Below, one piece after another: positions 56,913 through 64,000 of a stretch of 64,000 nt of DNA (the first letter of the stretch is position 1; the number at the start of each line of letters is the position of its first letter). The notes below the pieces were generated by a model. The model was not told the origin of the DNA. It saw only the letters and a program-made list of their open reading frames with translations, and ran no database searches. Source of the stretch: Streptomyces sp. NBC_01451 (lineage in GTDB: Bacteria; Actinomycetota; Actinomycetes; Streptomycetales; Streptomycetaceae); contig NZ_CP109479.1 of NCBI RefSeq assembly GCF_036227485.1, positions 8,060,001 to 8,124,000 of the forward strand, read 5' to 3'. The translations under genes were made by a program, and so were the position numbers.

Positions 56913-56962
56913 GCGTACTCAGTGCGTACTCAGATGTGTCTCAGATGTGTCTCAGATGTGCG
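56913..56962. repeat. Tandem 11-base direct repeats in a divergent promoter region
   Basis: Four units in a row: GCGTACTCAGT (56913-56923), GCGTACTCAGA (56924-56934), TGTGTCTCAGA (56935-56945), TGTGTCTCAGA (56946-56956), then TGTGCG. Spacing of 11 bases puts every unit on the same helix face. It lies between the divergent large membrane gene and the SRPBCC gene. Confidence 0.75.
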
Positions 56963-56995
56963 CCGCTGCGCCTGTGTCCGGGGCACACTCCGCTC

Positions 56996-57442
56996 ATGGA
57001 ATGGACCCACTACCGCTTCCGCAGCCGGTGGCGGCTGCCCGCGGCCCCCGCCGTCGTGTACGACGCCCTTGAACGGGCCGAGGAGTATCCGCGCTGGTGG
57101 CGCCAGGTGCGCGAGGTCGACCGCATCGACGACACCAGCGGAGTCATCCGCGTCCGCTCCCTCCTCCCGTACGACCTGACCTTCACCGCACGCGAGGTGC
57201 GCCGCGACCCGGCCGCCGGAGTCCTGGAGATCGCCATGACCGGCGACCTCGACGGCTGGGCACGCTGGACCCTCACCGCGGTCGGCGCCGGCACTCTCGC
57301 CCGCTACGACCAGGAGGTCGACGTCACCAAGCCGCTGATGCGCCGCCTCGCCGTCCCCGGACGGCCCCTCTTCCGCGCCAACCACGCCCTGATGATGCGC
57401 GCGGGACGACGCGGACTGACCGCACACCTTCAAGCGGTTTGA
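56996..57442 (+). CDS. SRPBCC (START-like) domain protein
   Basis: 148 residues from ATG 56996. The helix-grip fold is suggested by 'RWRLPAAPAVVYDALERAEE', 'YPRWWRQVREVDRI' and the long C-terminal helix 'FRANHALMMRAGRRGL'. Members bind lipids or polyketides in a deep pocket, and some are cyclases or ligand carriers. No polyketide gene is near, so a ligand-binding role is all that can be said. Confidence 0.85.
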   Translation: MEWTHYRFRSRWRLPAAPAVVYDALERAEEYPRWWRQVREVDRIDDTSGVIRVRSLLPYDLTFTAREVRRDPAAGVLEIAMTGDLDGWARWTLTAVGAGTLARYDQEVDVTKPLMRRLAVPGRPLFRANHALMMRAGRRGLTAHLQAV

Positions 57443-57481
57443 ACGAAGCCCGCCCGGACCTGTATTGTTCGGTGCGTTCCC

Positions 57482-57553
57482 GGGCGATTAGCTCAGTGGG
57501 AGAGCGCTTCGTTCACACCGAAGAGGTCACTGGTTCGAACCCAGTATCGCCCA
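57482..57553 (+). tRNA. tRNA-Val (CAC), copy 2
   Basis: Identical in all 72 bases, plus the flanking C before and CCGG after, to the gene at 47203. The -10 TATTGT (57463-57468) ends 13 bases upstream, the same geometry as copy 1, so both should be expressed. Confidence 0.96.
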
Positions 57554-57564
57554 CCGGGAGAAGG

Positions 57565-57593
57565 CCGGTCCGTCATCGACGGACCGGTTTTTT
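57565..57593 (+). terminator. tRNA-Val terminator
   Basis: 10-base-pair stem (57565-57574 with 57578-57587) around ATC, followed by six T. This is the cleanest intrinsic terminator in the window. Confidence 0.9.
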
Positions 57594-57655
57594 CATGCGC
57601 TCGTACATTCGCTCGCACATCCGTTTGTGCATGCGCTTGTGCGGCTGTCGTACGG

Positions 57656-58381
57656 CTATGCCGCCGCCGGCATCTCCGGGCGCAGTGGCCATGCCGGATC
57701 GACCGCCTCCGGTGCACCGCTCTTCGCGAACCACGCCTGTAGGCCGCGCGCCTGCGCCGCGTGCCACACCGCCTGGAGGGTGTGCAGTTCGGCGGGGGAG
57801 AGGCGCTCCAGCCGGGTCGCGAAACGGCGCCCGACCGCCCGTACGAGCTCCAGCGAGGCCGTCGCGTCCGCCGCCGCGTCGTGGGCGCCCTCCAGTGTGA
57901 CGCCGTAGTGCGCGCACAGGTCCGTGAGGGTGCGGCGGCCCTTGCGGTAGCGGTCCAGGTGCTTGTCCAGGACCCGGGGATCCAGCACCAGCAGTGGCTT
58001 CGAGTCGAACCAGCGGTCGAGCGACGAGGCGCGATGGCGTCGCAACTCCCGGTCCAGCATGGTCAGATCGAAGGGCGCGTTCATGATGACCAGCGGGCGG
58101 CCCGCCGCCGCCTGCTCCGCCAGCGCCCGGGCTATCTCCTCCAGCACAGGGGCCGGCCAGCGGCCGTTGCGCTGCAGATGTTCGTCCGTCAGCCCGTGCA
58201 CCGCCGTCGCCGAAGCGGGCACGGGCACACCGGGGTTGATCAGCCAGCGGCTGACCCGCGGCCGGACGGCCGGACCTTCCTGGACCACGACGGAAGCCGA
58301 CACGATCCGGTCGGTCTCGACGTCCACACCCGTGGTCTCCGTGTCGAACGCGGCCAAGGGGCCCTCGTACCAGCACGTCAT
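57656..58381 (-). CDS. DnaQ-like 3'-5' exonuclease
   Basis: 241 residues, ATG 58381. DEDDh exonuclease motifs are D13 and E15 in 'AAFDTETTGVDVETD', Asp in 'IMNAPFDLTMLDREL' and His/Asp in 'GAHDAAADATASLEL'. The C-terminal 70 residues ('LSPAELHTLQAVWHAAQARG') are an extension beyond the nuclease domain. Family members proofread DNA synthesis or trim nucleic acids; this one is a stand-alone protein, not a polymerase domain. It is divergent from the DUF4365 pair, sharing 58382-58549. Confidence 0.9.
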   Translation of the reverse strand: MTCWYEGPLAAFDTETTGVDVETDRIVSASVVVQEGPAVRPRVSRWLINPGVPVPASATAVHGLTDEHLQRNGRWPAPVLEEIARALAEQAAAGRPLVIMNAPFDLTMLDRELRRHRASSLDRWFDSKPLLVLDPRVLDKHLDRYRKGRRTLTDLCAHYGVTLEGAHDAAADATASLELVRAVGRRFATRLERLSPAELHTLQAVWHAAQARGLQAWFAKSGAPEAVDPAWPLRPEMPAAA

Positions 58382-58549
58382 ACCTATGCAACTCCTCGTT
58401 CACCCGCGGCAGCTGACGCACCGTCTTCTGCCCGTTTGGTGATACCCGGGCTGTTTGCGCTGTACGCCGGAAGGAGACAACAGAGATACAGGTTTACGCA
58501 CTTCGGTGGCCTGTCATGGGAATTCACCTGGTTTGGAAGGCACTTGGTC

Positions 58550-59116
58550 ATGGCGATAGCGCAGCCCGAACGGGGCGGGCTGCTGCCCGAGCGGACGGCA
58601 CCCCATCGAGGCAACCTCGCCACCACCGCCTGCATGGAGACACTGCAGGTGGGCTATCTGCACGCCGTCGCCGCGGCGGCCGGCTGTTCGCTGTCCCAGC
58701 CGTTCCCCGACAACGGCATCGACTGGCACGTCAGCCACGGCGCCCCCGGGCACACGGTCGACGACGAGGTCACCATCAAGGTCCAGCTGAAGTGCACGTA
58801 CCAGATCGCACCGAATCCGCAGGCCCCGTATTTCTCCTTCACGCTCGACAACGCCCACCTGACGAAACTCGCCCGCACCCCGGTCTCCGTGCACAAGATC
58901 CTGGTCGTGATGCTCGTACCGCGCTCGCAGGACGACTGGCTGAGCGCCGGCCACGACCGCCTCGACCTGCGGCACTGCTGCTACTGGATCAACCTCGCCG
59001 GTCAGCGGACCACCGGCCGGTACCGGACCACCGTGCGGATACCGACCTCACGCATCTTCGACGACCGCGCGCTCTGCGAGATCATGACGCGGGTCGGGAC
59101 GGGAGGCAGACCGTGA
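58550..59116 (+). CDS. DUF4365-like protein, possible PD-(D/E)xK nuclease fold
   Basis: 188 residues from ATG 58550 with GGAAGG 8 bases upstream. Conserved-looking points are E30 in 'TTACMETLQVGYLHAVAAAA', D58 in 'DNGIDWHVSHG' and Q79-L80-K81 in 'EVTIKVQLKCTY'. The order Glu, Asp, Gln-x-Lys on a beta-strand is what a restriction-endonuclease-like site looks like; this is inference from pattern only. The end 'YRTTVRIPTSRIFDDRALCE' suggests a closing helix. Its stop overlaps the next gene (GTGA), so the two are made together. Confidence 0.72.
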   Translation: MAIAQPERGGLLPERTAPHRGNLATTACMETLQVGYLHAVAAAAGCSLSQPFPDNGIDWHVSHGAPGHTVDDEVTIKVQLKCTYQIAPNPQAPYFSFTLDNAHLTKLARTPVSVHKILVVMLVPRSQDDWLSAGHDRLDLRHCCYWINLAGQRTTGRYRTTVRIPTSRIFDDRALCEIMTRVGTGGRP

Positions 59117-60345
59117 CGCACCGGCCCACCGAGGACCCTCTGCGGCCTGTCCGGCCGCACCCCGTGGACACTTCCTGGCACGACGAACCGCCCGCGCCCG
59201 AACAGGTCGACCCCGCGGTGCTCGGCGCCCTCCTGCGCCGGCACGGCTGGCAGCGGCGCGGGGGAGCCGTCGGACGATACGGCCGCTGGACCCCACCAGG
59301 GCCCGGCGGCCACGGCACGAGCCTGCTCGTGCCCGAGAGCCGGGCCTTCCCCGACAGCGACGACCTGCTCGCCGAGGCCCTGGTCGCTCTCGCCCGCAGC
59401 GGATCGCCCTCCGCGCGCGAGGTGCTCGTCGGCCTCGCCGTGCCCAGCGACGAGATCCGCTGGTGGCGTGACGTGCCGACCGGACCCGCTGGTGTCGCCT
59501 CCTGGCCCGTCGAGGAACAACTGCGCTCGGCCGCCCGCCGGATGATGCTCGCCGGAGCACTCGCCACGCGCGCGCGTGCCGGCTACTACGGCGCCCGCCA
59601 CCGCAGGACCGCCGACGCCCTCCTCGAACACGTCCTCGTCGGCGCGGCACCGGCAGGGCGCAGCCTCACCGCGTTCGTCCCCGTCGGCACGGGCCGCCCC
59701 CTCGCCGTACGCCTCCACCAGGCCCTGTACGCGGCCCGCGAGGCCATCGACTACCACCGGGCCACCGGCGGCATGGACGCCTTCGACAGCGCCGTCGAGG
59801 CAGGCGTCAGCCACGAGCTGACAGAGGCCCTCGTCGCCCTGGTGCGCGGTGCGGAGGGCGCCCGGATCGCCGTCGAGTGGGCACCCGGCGCGGAGGTCCC
59901 CGACGGCTGCTCGGCCCGCACCGAACCGGTCGAGTTCTCCCCCGGCGACCTGCCCGCCCTGCGCGCGGCGGGCTCCCGGTATCTGCGCGAGGAACCCTCG
60001 GTGCCGGTCCGCATCACCGGCACGGTGGTACGGATGCGCAGGTCGGGCCCGCGCGGCGAAGGCGCCGTACGCCTGCGGGTGCTGGCCGGCGCCGAGATCC
60101 CGCACGTCCGGATGACGCTGGACGAGGAGGCGTACCGGATCGCCGGGCACGCGCACCTCGTCGGACTGCCGGTTCGGGTGCACGGCCGGCTGGAGAGCCG
60201 GGGCGGCTTCCGCAGGCTGACCCAGGCCTCCGGGGTCGTACCCGTCCAGGTCGACGAGGCGGAGCGGGACCGGCTGATGAAGTCGCTCCAGGAGACCGCC
60301 GAGCGCATCGCCTTCTTCGAGGAGGAGTGCAGCGGCGACGACTGA
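59113..60345 (+). CDS. Hypothetical protein (410 aa) coupled to the DUF4365 gene
   Basis: GTG 59113 inside the preceding stop. No family recognised. An N-terminal Pro/Arg-rich lead ('[20 protein letters not shown]') is followed by an alpha-rich middle. The C-terminal part (about 295-385; '[16 protein letters not shown]', '[17 protein letters not shown]') alternates strands and loops in a way reminiscent of an OB-like nucleic-acid-binding barrel. The end is a charged helix ('[20 protein letters not shown]'). Gene coupling suggests a complex with the DUF4365 protein. Confidence 0.75.
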   Translation: MTHRPTEDPLRPVRPHPVDTSWHDEPPAPEQVDPAVLGALLRRHGWQRRGGAVGRYGRWTPPGPGGHGTSLLVPESRAFPDSDDLLAEALVALARSGSPSAREVLVGLAVPSDEIRWWRDVPTGPAGVASWPVEEQLRSAARRMMLAGALATRARAGYYGARHRRTADALLEHVLVGAAPAGRSLTAFVPVGTGRPLAVRLHQALYAAREAIDYHRATGGMDAFDSAVEAGVSHELTEALVALVRGAEGARIAVEWAPGAEVPDGCSARTEPVEFSPGDLPALRAAGSRYLREEPSVPVRITGTVVRMRRSGPRGEGAVRLRVLAGAEIPHVRMTLDEEAYRIAGHAHLVGLPVRVHGRLESRGGFRRLTQASGVVPVQVDEAERDRLMKSLQETAERIAFFEEECSGDD

Positions 60346-60478
60346 GCGCGGCGGTGAGGCGGCGGCCAGGGGAGCTTCCCGTTATCTGTTTCGCGGTGGG
60401 CGGGGCCGGGTCGGTACGATCCTTCCTTGCGCGCGCTCCCGGTATGGCGCCGCACCCACCTGCAGTCAGGAGAGACCG

Positions 60479-62455
60479 GTGTCAGAAGTCCGTGTGATCA
60501 TCCATCGCGATTCCGAGCGGGAAGAGCGCGTGGTGGCGACGGGGACTACGGCCGCCGACCTCTTCGCCGGCGAACGTTCGATCGTCGCCGCGCGGGTGGG
60601 CGGGGAGCTCAAGGACCTCGCGTACGCGGTGGCGGACGGCGAGGAGGTCGAGCCGGTCGAGATCTCCTCCGAGGACGGCCTGAACATCCTGCGCCACTCC
60701 ACCGCCCACGTCATGGCCCAGGCCGTGCAGGAGCTGTTCCCGGAGGCCAAGCTCGGCATCGGCCCGCCCGTCAAGGACGGCTTCTACTACGACTTCGATG
60801 TCGAGAAGCCCTTCACTCCCGAGGACCTCAAGGTCATCGAGAAGAAGATGCAGGAGATCCAGAAGCGCGGGCAGCGGTTCTCGCGCCGTGTGGTGACCGA
60901 CGAGGCGGCTCGCGAGGAGCTGGCGTCAGAGCCGTACAAGCTGGAGCTGATCGGCATCAAGGGCTCCGCCTCGACCGACGACGGCGCGGACGTCGAGGTC
61001 GGCTCCGGCGAGCTGACCATCTACGACAACCTCGACGCCAGGACCGGCGACCTGTGCTGGAAGGACCTCTGCCGCGGTCCCCACCTGCCCACCACCCGCA
61101 ACATCCCGGCGTTCAAGCTGATGCGCAACGCCGCCGCGTACTGGCGGGGCAGCGAGAAGAACCCGATGCTCCAGCGCATCTACGGCACCGCCTGGCCCAC
61201 CAAGGAGGAGCTGAAGGCGCACCTCGACTTCCTCGTCGAGGCGGAGAAGCGCGACCACCGCAAGCTGGGCAGCGAACTGGACCTGTTCTCGATCCCGGAG
61301 CAGATCGGCTCCGGCCTAGCCGTCTTCCACCCCAAGGGCGGCATCGTCCGCCGGGTGATGGAGGACTACTCGCGCCGCAGGCACGAGGAGGAGGGCTACG
61401 AGTTCGTCTACACCCCGCACGCCACGAAGGGGAAACTCTTCGAGACCTCGGGCCACCTGGACTGGTACGCGGACGGCATGTACCCGCCCATGCAGCTCGA
61501 CGAGGGCGTGGACTACTACCTCAAGCCGATGAACTGTCCGATGCACAACCTGATCTTCGACGCGCGCGGCCGTTCGTACCGTGAACTGCCCCTGCGCCTC
61601 TTCGAGTTCGGGACCGTGTACCGGTACGAGAAGTCGGGCGTCGTGCACGGCCTGACCCGCGCCCGGGGCTTCACCCAGGACGACGCGCACATCTACTGCA
61701 CGCGTGAGCAGATGGCGGAGGAGCTGGACAAGACGCTCACCTTCGTCCTCGGCCTGCTGCGGGACTACGGTCTGACCGACTTCTACCTGGAGCTGTCCAC
61801 CAAGGACCCGGAGAAGTTCGTCGGCTCCGACGAGGTCTGGGAAGAGGCCACGGAGACGCTGCGGCAGGTGGCCGAGAAGCAGGGGCTGCCTCTCGTTCCC
61901 GACCCGGGCGGCGCCGCCTTCTACGGGCCGAAGATCTCCGTCCAGACGAAGGACGCGATCGGCCGGACCTGGCAGATGTCGACGGTCCAGCTGGACTTCA
62001 ACCTGCCCGAGCGGTTCGACCTGGAGTACACCGGCCCCGACGGGTCGAAGCAGCGGCCGGTGATGATCCACCGCGCCCTGTTCGGCTCCATCGAGCGGTT
62101 CTTCGCGGTGCTGCTGGAGCACTACGCGGGCGCGTTCCCGGCGTGGTTGGCGCCGGTCCAGGCGGTCGGTATCCCGATCGGTGACGGGCACGTGGACTAC
62201 CTGCAGAGGTTCGCCGCGGAGGCGAAGAAGCAGGGGCTGCGGGTCGAGGTGGACTCGTCGTCCGACCGTATGCAGAAGAAGATCCGCAACGCCCAGAAGC
62301 AGAAGGTGCCGTTCATGGTCATCGTCGGCGACGACGACATGAACGCCGACACGGTGTCCTTCCGCTACCGGGACGGTTCGCAGGAGAACGGCATCCCCTT
62401 CGCGGAGGCCATCGCGAAGATCGCGAAGGCCGTCGAGGAGCGGGTGCAGGTCTGA
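60479..62455 (+). CDS. thrS: Threonyl-tRNA synthetase
   Basis: Charges tRNA-Thr; 658 residues from GTG 60479 (AGGAGAG upstream). Domains in order: TGS (1-63), editing/SAD domain ('[20 protein letters not shown]' with HxxxH), class-II core ('[14 protein letters not shown]' zinc/motif 2, '[20 protein letters not shown]') and anticodon-binding domain from about 545. Full length and all motifs present. The 133-base leader shows no T-box structure; TACGAT near 60415 is a possible -10. Confidence 0.98.
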   Translation: MSEVRVIIHRDSEREERVVATGTTAADLFAGERSIVAARVGGELKDLAYAVADGEEVEPVEISSEDGLNILRHSTAHVMAQAVQELFPEAKLGIGPPVKDGFYYDFDVEKPFTPEDLKVIEKKMQEIQKRGQRFSRRVVTDEAAREELASEPYKLELIGIKGSASTDDGADVEVGSGELTIYDNLDARTGDLCWKDLCRGPHLPTTRNIPAFKLMRNAAAYWRGSEKNPMLQRIYGTAWPTKEELKAHLDFLVEAEKRDHRKLGSELDLFSIPEQIGSGLAVFHPKGGIVRRVMEDYSRRRHEEEGYEFVYTPHATKGKLFETSGHLDWYADGMYPPMQLDEGVDYYLKPMNCPMHNLIFDARGRSYRELPLRLFEFGTVYRYEKSGVVHGLTRARGFTQDDAHIYCTREQMAEELDKTLTFVLGLLRDYGLTDFYLELSTKDPEKFVGSDEVWEEATETLRQVAEKQGLPLVPDPGGAAFYGPKISVQTKDAIGRTWQMSTVQLDFNLPERFDLEYTGPDGSKQRPVMIHRALFGSIERFFAVLLEHYAGAFPAWLAPVQAVGIPIGDGHVDYLQRFAAEAKKQGLRVEVDSSSDRMQKKIRNAQKQKVPFMVIVGDDDMNADTVSFRYRDGSQENGIPFAEAIAKIAKAVEERVQV

Positions 62456-62478
62456 CCGGAGACTGATCGGCAGCTGAA

Positions 62479-62513
62479 GGGGGCCTCGGGGAAGTCACTT
62501 CCCCGAGGCCCCC
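62479..62513. terminator. Bidirectional terminator shared by thrS and the channel gene
   Basis: Inverted arms of up to 17 bases (62479-62495 and 62497-62513; inner pairs open to form the loop), 24 bases after thrS. The channel gene's last codons and stop lie inside the right arm, so the same hairpin ends both convergent transcripts. Confidence 0.8.
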
Positions 62514-63178
62514 CTGTCGTCCCCGGGCCCGGCCCGCCCCGGCTCGTCCTCCCGTGAGAACACCTGTAGCAGCCACGACGAGAACGACCCCGTCACCGCG
62601 CCCAACAGGGCGAGTCCACAGGCCATCAGGCCCACCGCGACCACCCGGCCCACCGGGGTCACCGGAGCGACATCGCCGTACCCGACGGTCGCGAGCGTGG
62701 CGCAGGTCCACCACACGGCGTCGCCGAACGTCCGGATCGTCGCGCCGGGCGCGGCGCGCTCCTGCTGGTACACGGCCAGGGCGCCCGCGAACCCGAGCAG
62801 TGCCACCGACAGACCGGCGTACACGATCACGCGCGCGTGCAGCGCGAGCCGGGTCCGGCCCCGCCGGTGCAGTACGGCCTCGTACACCCTGACGACACGC
62901 AACGGGCGCAGCAGGGGCAGCAGCAGGACGAGGGTGTCCAGCCAGTGCGTGCGCACGAACCGGGCGCCGGCGCCGCTCAGCCGCCAGCGCACCGTGTAGT
63001 CGAGCGCGAAGACCGCCCAGGCGGCCAGCAGCACGGCCAGGCAGAGGGCCTGTCCTGTGCCGGACAGACCGAGGGCGAGTACGCGGACCGCGTAAGCGGC
63101 GAGGAAGAGCAGTGACGCCACTCCGAGGGGGACCTCGGTGCGCCGCTCCCAGCGATTCGTGCGGCTGTCGTCGTCCAT
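62495..63178 (-). CDS. Potassium channel-like protein
   Basis: 227 residues from ATG 63178; a longer in-frame start runs into the HIT promoter and is rejected. Several N-terminal membrane segments include 'WLDTLVLLLPLLRPLRVVRV', a voltage-sensor-like Arg-bearing helix. The pore loop 'VWWTCATLATVGYGDVAPV' carries the TVGYGD selectivity filter, and a last segment 'VVAVGLMACGLALLGAVTGS' follows. The C-terminus is short and charged, with no RCK domain. It is the Kv-like six-segment type by layout. Confidence 0.92.
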   Translation of the reverse strand: MDDDSRTNRWERRTEVPLGVASLLFLAAYAVRVLALGLSGTGQALCLAVLLAAWAVFALDYTVRWRLSGAGARFVRTHWLDTLVLLLPLLRPLRVVRVYEAVLHRRGRTRLALHARVIVYAGLSVALLGFAGALAVYQQERAAPGATIRTFGDAVWWTCATLATVGYGDVAPVTPVGRVVAVGLMACGLALLGAVTGSFSSWLLQVFSREDEPGRAGPGDDRGASGK

Positions 63179-63257
63179 TCCGCCAGCTTGGCCGTGGGCG
63201 TCCCGGCGTGAGCCCCGGCGACACGCTCCATATGGGCGAAGCAATATGCTGCATGGC

Positions 63258-63833
63258 ATGACGAGTGAGCCGGAGCAGCAGATCGGAGTCGGGACGCAGG
63301 ACGCGTTTCAGCGCCTGTGGACGCCTCACCGAATGGCGTACATCCAGGGCGAGAACAAGCCCACCGGCCCAGGCGCCGACGACGGCTGTCCCTTCTGCTC
63401 GATCCCGGCCAAGTCCGACGAGGACGGCCTCATCCTCCAGCGTGGCGAGCAGGTCTACGCCGTGCTCAACCTGTACCCGTACACGGGCGGCCATCTGATG
63501 GTCGTACCGTACCGGCATGTCGCCGACTACACGGACCTGACGGACTCCGAGACCGCCGAACTGGCCGAGCTGACCAAGCAGGCGATGACGGCGTTGCGCA
63601 GGGCGTCCGGTGCGCACGGCTTCAACATCGGGATGAACCAGGGCACGGTGGCGGGCGCCGGCATCGCGGCCCATCTGCACCAGCACATCGTCCCGCGCTG
63701 GGGCGGCGACACGAACTTCATGCCGGTGGTGGGCCACACGAAGGTGCTGCCGCAGCTGCTGGGGGACACAAGGAAAATGCTGGCGGAGGCGTGGCCCTCC
63801 AGCGCGGGCCCGGACATCCCCAGCCCGGTCTAG
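63258..63833 (+). CDS. HIT-family nucleotide hydrolase/transferase
   Basis: 191 residues. ATG 63258 ('MTSEPEQQIGVGTQDAFQRL') is favoured because TATGCT at 63245-63250 could be a -10, making the mRNA leaderless. The histidine triad is 'GIAAHLHQHIVPRWGG', 'INIGMNQG'-like 'FNIGMNQGTVAGAG' precedes it, and the zinc-type Cys pair 'GCPFCSIPAK' lies near the N-terminus. Related enzymes split or phosphorylyse diadenosine polyphosphates. Confidence 0.9.
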   Translation: MTSEPEQQIGVGTQDAFQRLWTPHRMAYIQGENKPTGPGADDGCPFCSIPAKSDEDGLILQRGEQVYAVLNLYPYTGGHLMVVPYRHVADYTDLTDSETAELAELTKQAMTALRRASGAHGFNIGMNQGTVAGAGIAAHLHQHIVPRWGGDTNFMPVVGHTKVLPQLLGDTRKMLAEAWPSSAGPDIPSPV

Positions 63834-63839
63834 GCTCTC

Positions 63840-63908
63840 CAGCCCGTCCGGCGTTTGAGGACGAGGCCGTTCAGGCCGAAGCGGGGGTCTGGGGGCGGCA
63901 GCCCCCAG
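63840..63908 (+). repeat. Intergenic repeat, family 2, copy 2
   Basis: CAGCCCGTCCGGCGTTTGAG, then GACGAGGCCGTTCAGGCCGA and AGCGGGGGTCTGGGGGCGGC, ends in AGCCCCC. Differs from the copy at 38635 by a few substitutions and one-base indels. It lies between the convergent HIT gene and the partial gene at the window end. Confidence 0.78.
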
Positions 63909-63951
63909 AGACGCCCACCCACCCGACCCCCACTGCCGAACCGCCGGAGGC

Positions 63952-64000
63952 CTACGCGTCGTAGACGTCGGCCTTCCGGGGCATCGGATCCTGTACGGCC
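63952..64000 (-). CDS. 3' end of a gene running out of the window
   Basis: Minus-strand frame ending AVQDPMPRKADVYDA then TAG (63952-63954). Codon third positions are G/C-rich, and the convergent layout with a family-2 repeat supports a real gene end. Too short to identify. Confidence 0.5.
   Translation of the reverse strand, partial: AVQDPMPRKADVYDA

Noticed and set aside
47203..57553. Integrative element between the two tRNA-Val genes
   Set aside because: No integrase, excisionase, replication or transfer genes, and the operon looks like ordinary catabolic genes; only recombination potential is kept as a finding.
60346..60478. T-box riboswitch before thrS
   Set aside because: The leader is only 133 bases with no AGGGUGGNACCGCG-like T-box or specifier stem.

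Overview
The window is about 70% G+C. It has frequent GTG starts, ATGA/GTGA stop-start overlaps, an SsgB-type sporulation protein and several leaderless-looking promoters. This points to a Streptomyces chromosome (core region) rather than a plasmid or phage. Gene content and order (argCJBDR, argGH, glpQ-like, metNIQ, cob genes, ssgB, thrS) look like a conserved core segment. No transposase, integrase, CRISPR array, rRNA or replication origin was found.

Layout. (1) 70-2547: secreted GH51 arabinofuranosidase, ending in a hairpin. (2) 2755-7685: argCJBDR, translationally coupled, behind a promoter overlapped by two ARG boxes. (3) 7752-11077, minus strand: a three-gene extracytoplasmic flavin electron-transfer unit (ferric-reductase-like membrane flavoprotein, a secreted protein with three FMN-binding repeats, and ApbE flavin transferase). 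(4) 11240-13531, minus: an L,D-transpeptidase-like protein, a PPOX-family protein and an unrecognised secreted protein made of two near-identical domains. (5) 13674-16456: argG and argH, argG having its own ARG-boxed promoter. (6) 16604-19736: aldo/keto reductase, then a TetR/MFS efflux pair with a visible operator. (7) 19840-24084: PlsC-type acyltransferase, glpQ-like phosphodiesterase behind a four-unit PHO box, a small sigma-factor-like protein, a GNAT enzyme and two membrane proteins. (8) 24167-27266: metNIQ methionine importer preceded by a 28-residue Cys/Met leader peptide. (9) 28209-35018: three cobalamin/siroheme genes, including a very long BluB-CobT fusion. (10) 35084-40183: SpoU methyltransferase, Ser/Thr kinase, small proteins, a phosphotransferase-fold protein and a zinc ribbon. 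(11) 40267-40745, minus: five tRNA genes (Val x3, Cys, Gly). (12) 40901-47148: pabB/pabC, a double GNAT, DsbA-like, CGNR zinc finger, ssgB and membrane proteins. (13) 47203-57553: a stretch bounded by two identical tRNA-Val(CAC) genes. It holds a LacI-type-operator-controlled sugar ABC importer, a DUF624/YesL-like protein and a Tat-exported exo-rhamnogalacturonan-lyase-like enzyme, followed by a large membrane protein and an SRPBCC protein. (14) 57656-64000: DnaQ-like exonuclease, a DUF4365 protein coupled to an unknown 410-residue protein, thrS, a potassium channel, a HIT protein and the tail of one more gene.

How the parts work together. Arginine synthesis is split into two ArgR-controlled transcription units, with argR inside the first. 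The PL26-like enzyme, importer and DUF624 protein form a plausible pectin side-chain (rhamnogalacturonan) uptake module, to which the GH51 enzyme at the window start could contribute. Regulation can often be read directly: ARG boxes, a PHO box, a TetR palindrome, LacI-type operators and a Cys/Met attenuator-like leader. Two families of short intergenic repeats recur, mostly between convergent genes, where they probably act in transcription termination. The most interesting points for follow-up are the metNIQ leader peptide, the three-repeat flavoprotein operon, the duplicated secreted protein, the DUF4365 pair and the frameshifted remnant beside the first tRNA-Val(CAC).
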